Below are positions 59,399-64,000 of a stretch of DNA of 64,000 nucleotides, in pieces. The notes under the pieces were generated by a model. It saw only the letters and a program-made list of their open reading frames with translations. It searched no databases and was not told where the DNA came from. This DNA is from Echiichthys vipera (lineage: Eukaryota > Chordata > Actinopteri > Perciformes > Trachinidae), in NCBI GenBank assembly GCA_963691815.1, contig OY829652.1, forward strand, positions 12,987,027 to 13,051,026, in the 5' to 3' direction. Made by a program: the position numbers and the translations under genes. The stretch's first letter is position 1. Each line of letters opens with the position of its first letter.

Positions 59399-62300
59399 TT
59401 AAACTGCAGACACACAGAGAAAACAGTGTCTGTATTTATAGAGGTAGCCTAGCAGATTAGCACAGCTACTCAATTCTCTTTTGTTGCAAGTGTATTTCAG
59501 TGTTCAGAATGTTTAATTCAATCTTATGTGTGATCTGCGGGAACATTTAGGAATTTACAGTAAACCGGTTTCATTCAGTTGCTGCAATTTGTTATCCACA
59601 TAAAGAACAACAGCAGCAATTTGCAATCTCCTCACAAAGGGAAGTCTTTTATCTGTGCATTCTCCTGTCAGGATCCAGGATGAGTCACACAGCACAAACT
59701 GGCACTGTGATTTTCAATTTGTCAGAGAGGCTGGCTGATTCTGTATCCCACAGAGGCTGGATGTCTCTCGCTCTCATTCATAAAAAATAAAAGCCAAATC
59801 AGAGCCCCACGCCCTCTTTATTATAGGGCATACATTGAACATCTGTCCTAACACACCCTTTTATAAAAACGCAGCTTGTATGCTTGGTTGAGCATCGGTG
59901 CCACATCTCACCCCATGGACCTAGAAAGTTTGGAAGCCCTGTGGCCTGTCGAGGGTTTCATGCATGTGTGTAAACTTTCCAGTGTTGCAAAATCTGTTTC
60001 TCATTTTCAAACAGGGCAACGTGTATGACGCAATAGCTACCCACTGAAAACTGGAGTTTCACTAGACTGGTGTGCTTGCTGATAGCCTCAGTTGACCCTG
60101 CACGCTGTATCGCGAGAGAAGAACGTGTCCTCACCTGCAAGTATGCTGCAAGTGGATATGGGTAAATATGGGTGAGTATTAATGATATATGAGTGTTTGG
60201 GTGCTGCTGGCACGGGGAGCATGTTTGTATGTGTCTTGTATTACTAACAGCTGTCCCCTGCAATGAGCTGTGCATATGACTCAGCTTGGTGGACCCTGGC
60301 TTTGGGCCATAAGCTCTCCTTTGCCCAAATCTGGACCTATAGTGACGTGTGTGTGTGAGCCTGTGTGTGCAGGCTGTACACCATACAGTGCATCTCTAAA
60401 TTGGTACACCAGTCAGAGAGCTTTCCACAGAATTGTTGACATTATAACAGCTCCCCACTAATAGTTGGTGTGTTAACCAGGCTCGGGTTTTGGTTTGAGC
60501 TCGGAGGTAGGAGAAGACTGACTGGAATGTTCATAACTTTGTGAACGACAATTCAGGGAACACGGACGTAAACACAAACATGTGAGCCATGACAGTCTGG
60601 ATCAGACCTTCAATACGCAGAATAGTTAGTCCTTGCATAAATTCATAGCTTTGACAAGATGACATAATTTTTCCCTTAAAGTTTAAGACCTTAAAGCAGC
60701 TGCTTCAAGTCTCCTCTCTTCTTTTAAAATAAATTGAGCATGTCTGCCTTTTATAATAGATTAGAAACTTATTGCACTCATAAATCTAGTGGACACAGAA
60801 ACCTGCAATCATTGCGGACTGAATCTTACAAATGAAAAAGGTGTGCTTCTTGCATAATTTGGAATCTGAATTTGGTCAGAACATGTGTCTTCCACTTCTC
60901 GCTAGTGCAGCTTACTCCTCCCGATATGTCATCCTGTTACAGTAAATGCTAGTTCAGCCGAGTTAACCCCACCCACACACCAGAAATGTGACTGCATGTA
61001 GTGTGGGCATGCTGCAGCAGTGAGAGGGGGGTGGATGGGGTGCCAGTTGTGTTTGGCAAGGCACAGCCAATAGCATTTAGAGTTGGTGTTAGAGGTTATG
61101 TAGTCAGAGAAGTGATACTGGGCACATTTTTGTGACTTTAAAGGGCTGGACTTCCGGCATCCTATCGTGTACCCTCCCCTCTCCCTTTGTGGCTTCTTCC
61201 CGGTTCAACTCCTCTCAGTCACATGCACTTCACTTAGAGAGAAAGCTCCTACTATTTTCTACACACAGTTCACATGCAGGCAGTTGAGAATGTCTGGCAG
61301 CGAGTCAGCGTCAAACCTTTTTTTGTGGCTCCCCGTGTGTGTGTGTTTATACACTCTCTAATGTCTGAACAGCTGCCAGAGCAGTTCAAGCGACAGTCAG
61401 ATATCTATCTGCAGGACTGAACGTTACATGTGACTGGGGTATATTTTAACTGGGTTATGTAAGTGCTCCAGTCTGCGCTCTCCACGCACAGATGAGGAGG
61501 GCTACACATGATGCAGAGGACTGTGAGCTCGCCATGAGCATTACCTTCGCACTTTGAATAATTCCTTCACTCGGCTAAAACTTTTCACAGAAACTATTTT
61601 TTCAGTATTGGTTTCCAGGCCTTTTAAGACAGAATGTACTATCTTGTGATTCATAGTTATTACAGCTTATCTTTGCTGTAAGGAAATGTGTTCATATTGA
61701 TTTCAGATGATGCAACATTTTAGCCAGCAGCAGTATAATAAAATCTTAATGTCAAGGTTACGTAAGGGGAAGACAAATAAATCCTCACACAAGTGCTGAC
61801 TGCTACACTCACTTTCTGCCATTGTTAGATTTATCTGAGGGTTGTGATCACATGGCGGCAGATAATTGGGTAGTCATTATATGTAGACATGAGACAGACA
61901 CTTCTTGATATGTTGACCCGAGGCTTTACTTGAGGCTCCCTGTGGAGAGCTGTTGAGAGTGCTGACAACAGGCTAGCTGCCAAATCTATGTCCAATGTAG
62001 AACTGCCCACGCTCCCTCTGCTTGCACTTTATGGGATCATTATGTGGGCGTTTTAGTGCGAGATCCTATCTAGAAGTGATGCGATATGGGCTGATAATTT
62101 CTTAGTAGGCACCCATCCAACCTCACTTGGAGAGGAGCTGATGGTTATAGTGCTTTCATAGCAGAGTTTTGACCCGAAACTTCATCACAGGTCTGCTGCT
62201 CAGACAGACAGACAGACATTGTCACAGATGTGGGCTTTCAGAGGTTTAAAGAGATGTTTGAATGATAAAATCCATTATAGGATTATTGTAAACCTCAAAT

Positions 62301-62881
62301 GCAAACCAAATGGTAACCTTAGACACCTTTTGTTCTATCTTTTAATTCTGTCTACATGACTTCACTTGACCAATGTCACAAACAAGTCAAATTTAGGTTT
62401 GATGAACTTGTTTGCCCCATGAATTACAATACTCCCAGATTACATAATGTCTGCTTGTGCTTGGTTGTGAACCTTAGTAATATAACACCACATGTTTGGC
62501 TTTGCAGGCAGTTTTATCTAAATTTGTTTTGGAAATAAGTGAAAGCAAAATGATCATGCTAAAGATTTTTAAAAATCCTCACATGATCATTTGTTGAGTG
62601 GTTGACTGTTAATAAATTGTGGACTTGCTGTAGATCATTTTCACAGCAGACATTTTGACTTGTTAAAGCAAAAAAAAAAAACACATCTGAAATTACTAAT
62701 AATAATGACGACTGCATCCCATTTAGGAAGCCAGTGCCAGAACTCTGGTATTGTGCATGCTCGCTCACTGGCATGGCTTACTGGGACACTTACTAGAATG
62801 GAGTCATTGTTAATGAGATTATTTCAACCTGTGCTTTTCCAGCTTTGACAGGCCAAAATATCTGCTGTGGAAAGGTTCTAT

Positions 62882-62990
62882 TAGGGCACAACTAATATTT
62901 TGACAATCAATTAATCTGCTGATTATTTTCTCGAGTAACTGATGTCTATAAAACATCAGAAAATCATATAAATTGGTTATCAGAAGCCAA
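62882..62990 (+). repeat. Dispersed repeat fragment
   Basis: It reads TTAGGGCACAACTAATATTT, AATTAATCTGCTGATTATTTTCTCGAGTAAC and TATAAAACATCAGAAAATCA, a diverged copy of the teleost repeat with 'GGGCTGCAACTAACGATT' start. Identification is from family memory. Confidence 0.55.
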
Positions 62991-63338
62991 TGTATGTAAT
63001 TTTTGCTTTAAAAATTCTACAATTTTTTGTTGTAACTCTTAGGACACTGATGGCCTTTAGTGAACTGCAGTTGCTCGAGCCCCCGTGCTCGCACACTCCA
63101 TAGCCGCGTGCAAGTAGCAACCAAAACAGTGAGACTGAACATAATTGACCGGCATCATGTTGGTATAATGCTGTAAAATGAATTACAATCACATTTTCAA
63201 CAACACTAGCTTGCTGTTTGCAAATCACTCTATCAGCCAGCGTTCCTGAGCAACCGACGGCAGATCTATGCAGTGCTGCCGAGCTTCAGCCAGCTCACCA
63301 GCCGTTTTTCAATGCTGAGTGAAACACTCCAATTCAAC

Positions 63339-63402
63339 GAAGAAGAAGAAGAAGAAGAAGAAGAAGAAGAAGAAGAAGAAGAAGAAGAAGAAGAAGAAGA
63401 AT
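63339..63402. repeat. (GAA)n microsatellite
   Basis: About 21 GAA units, purine-only on the plus strand; such tracts can form triplex DNA. The poly-K frame over it is an artefact. Confidence 0.97.
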
Positions 63403-64000
63403 TCTGTTTACATTAGCCAGCTAAAACCACAATATATTTCCCATGTAAGTGTTTCCTCTAGGATTTTTATCAGAATCGGGGGTAACTGGTTTTGTTGTAC
63501 TACCGCAGTCCACACATGCTGTGCCTCTACTACACACATTCTGCAGTGACCAGAAGCCCCCAGACCCTCAGCTAGCCTAAACCTCAGCACCACAAGTTTG
63601 ATCAAGGACTGCCCTGACTACCCAGTAGTCACTAAGACGTTACACACAGGACCTTTAAATAGTGTGTACATAAAAATATGTAGCTGTGAAAGCACATTTC
63701 ACTTACTTTACTCAATTCTGCCAAATAAAATATATCTGAGAATCTTTTGATGTTGATCAAAAAAAAAGGGAGCTACGTGCATTTTGGAGCCAGAATGTCA
63801 GAGTGCAGTTTCACCTTGAGATGCCTCATATAGTCACACATCACTGCTGTAGCAGAGCAGCAGACATACATTAGTCACCCATTCAGAGTTACTTTACAGT
63901 TTTGAGTCAGACCTCAGAAATTTCCATCCAGAATAGATCTTTAATAGTGTTTGTGGCTAACACGTGTCCTTGGCCCTGCCCCAGGTGTGAGGTTTCTTCT

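Larger units (their letters stand above)
56101..64000. other. Gene-free DNA at the right end
   Basis: No exon or recognisable protein on either strand. It holds the ciart upstream region at the left, a 1.3 kb TTAA-flanked element at 58084-59398, a repeat fragment at 62882-62990 and a (GAA)n array at 63339-63402. A D-box-like TTACGTAA is at 61758-61765. The rest is unassigned. Confidence 0.5.

Noticed and set aside
63319..63549. Reading frame with a run of lysines
   Set aside because: It is the translation of the (GAA)n microsatellite and has no other support.
1..64000. tRNA, rRNA and CRISPR features
   Set aside because: No stretch with tRNA A- and B-box plus cloverleaf pairing, no rRNA-like segment and no spaced direct repeats were seen by eye; a tRNA scan could not be run.

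Overview
The window is vertebrate nuclear DNA, almost certainly from a ray-finned (probably percomorph) fish. The coding DNA is split into short exons with GT-AG introns. The four encoded proteins are collinear, over the parts I can recall, with human SH2D7, TBC1D2B, DAPK2 and CIART. The spaces between exons carry repeats typical of teleosts: TTAA-flanked, hAT-like and Harbinger-like miniature elements, LINE tails and long microsatellites. No bacterial features, CRISPR array, rRNA or convincing tRNA gene was seen.

Layout. (1) 1-1387: non-coding, partly the 3' end of the first gene. (2) 1388-6261, minus strand: SH2D7, six coding exons (436 codons) plus two or more probable non-coding 5' exons. 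(3) 6262-9355: the space between two head-to-head genes. (4) 9356-23930, plus strand: TBC1D2B, 13 coding exons (973 codons; PH domain, coiled coil, Rab-GAP TBC domain) and a 3' UTR of about 2.2 kb. (5) 24839-39133, plus strand: DAPK2, 11 exons for the calmodulin-regulated form (363 codons). An extra exon inside the intron after the kinase domain gives a second C-terminus that looks like ZIP kinase (495 codons). (6) 39134-47404: gene-poor DNA with repeats. (7) 47405-56100, minus strand: CIART (CHRONO), five coding exons (358 codons), with a cluster of CACGTG E-boxes around its likely first exon. (8) 56100-64000: no gene seen; it holds a 1.3 kb TTAA-flanked element and other repeats.

The genes do not form one pathway. 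SH2D7 is an SH2 adaptor, TBC1D2B a Rab GTPase-activating protein of the endosomal system, DAPK2 a Ca2+/calmodulin-regulated death-associated kinase, and CIART a repressor of the CLOCK-BMAL1 clock. SH2D7 and TBC1D2B are also divergent neighbours in human 15q25, so that pair is old synteny. All exon joins below were checked by hand for splice dinucleotides and reading phase, and each total coding length divides by three. The points most worth a second look are the ZIP-kinase-like alternative exon of DAPK2, a likely GC-AG intron in TBC1D2B, the E-box cluster by CIART, the ITIM-like tyrosines of SH2D7, and several small transposon families with clear ends and target duplications.
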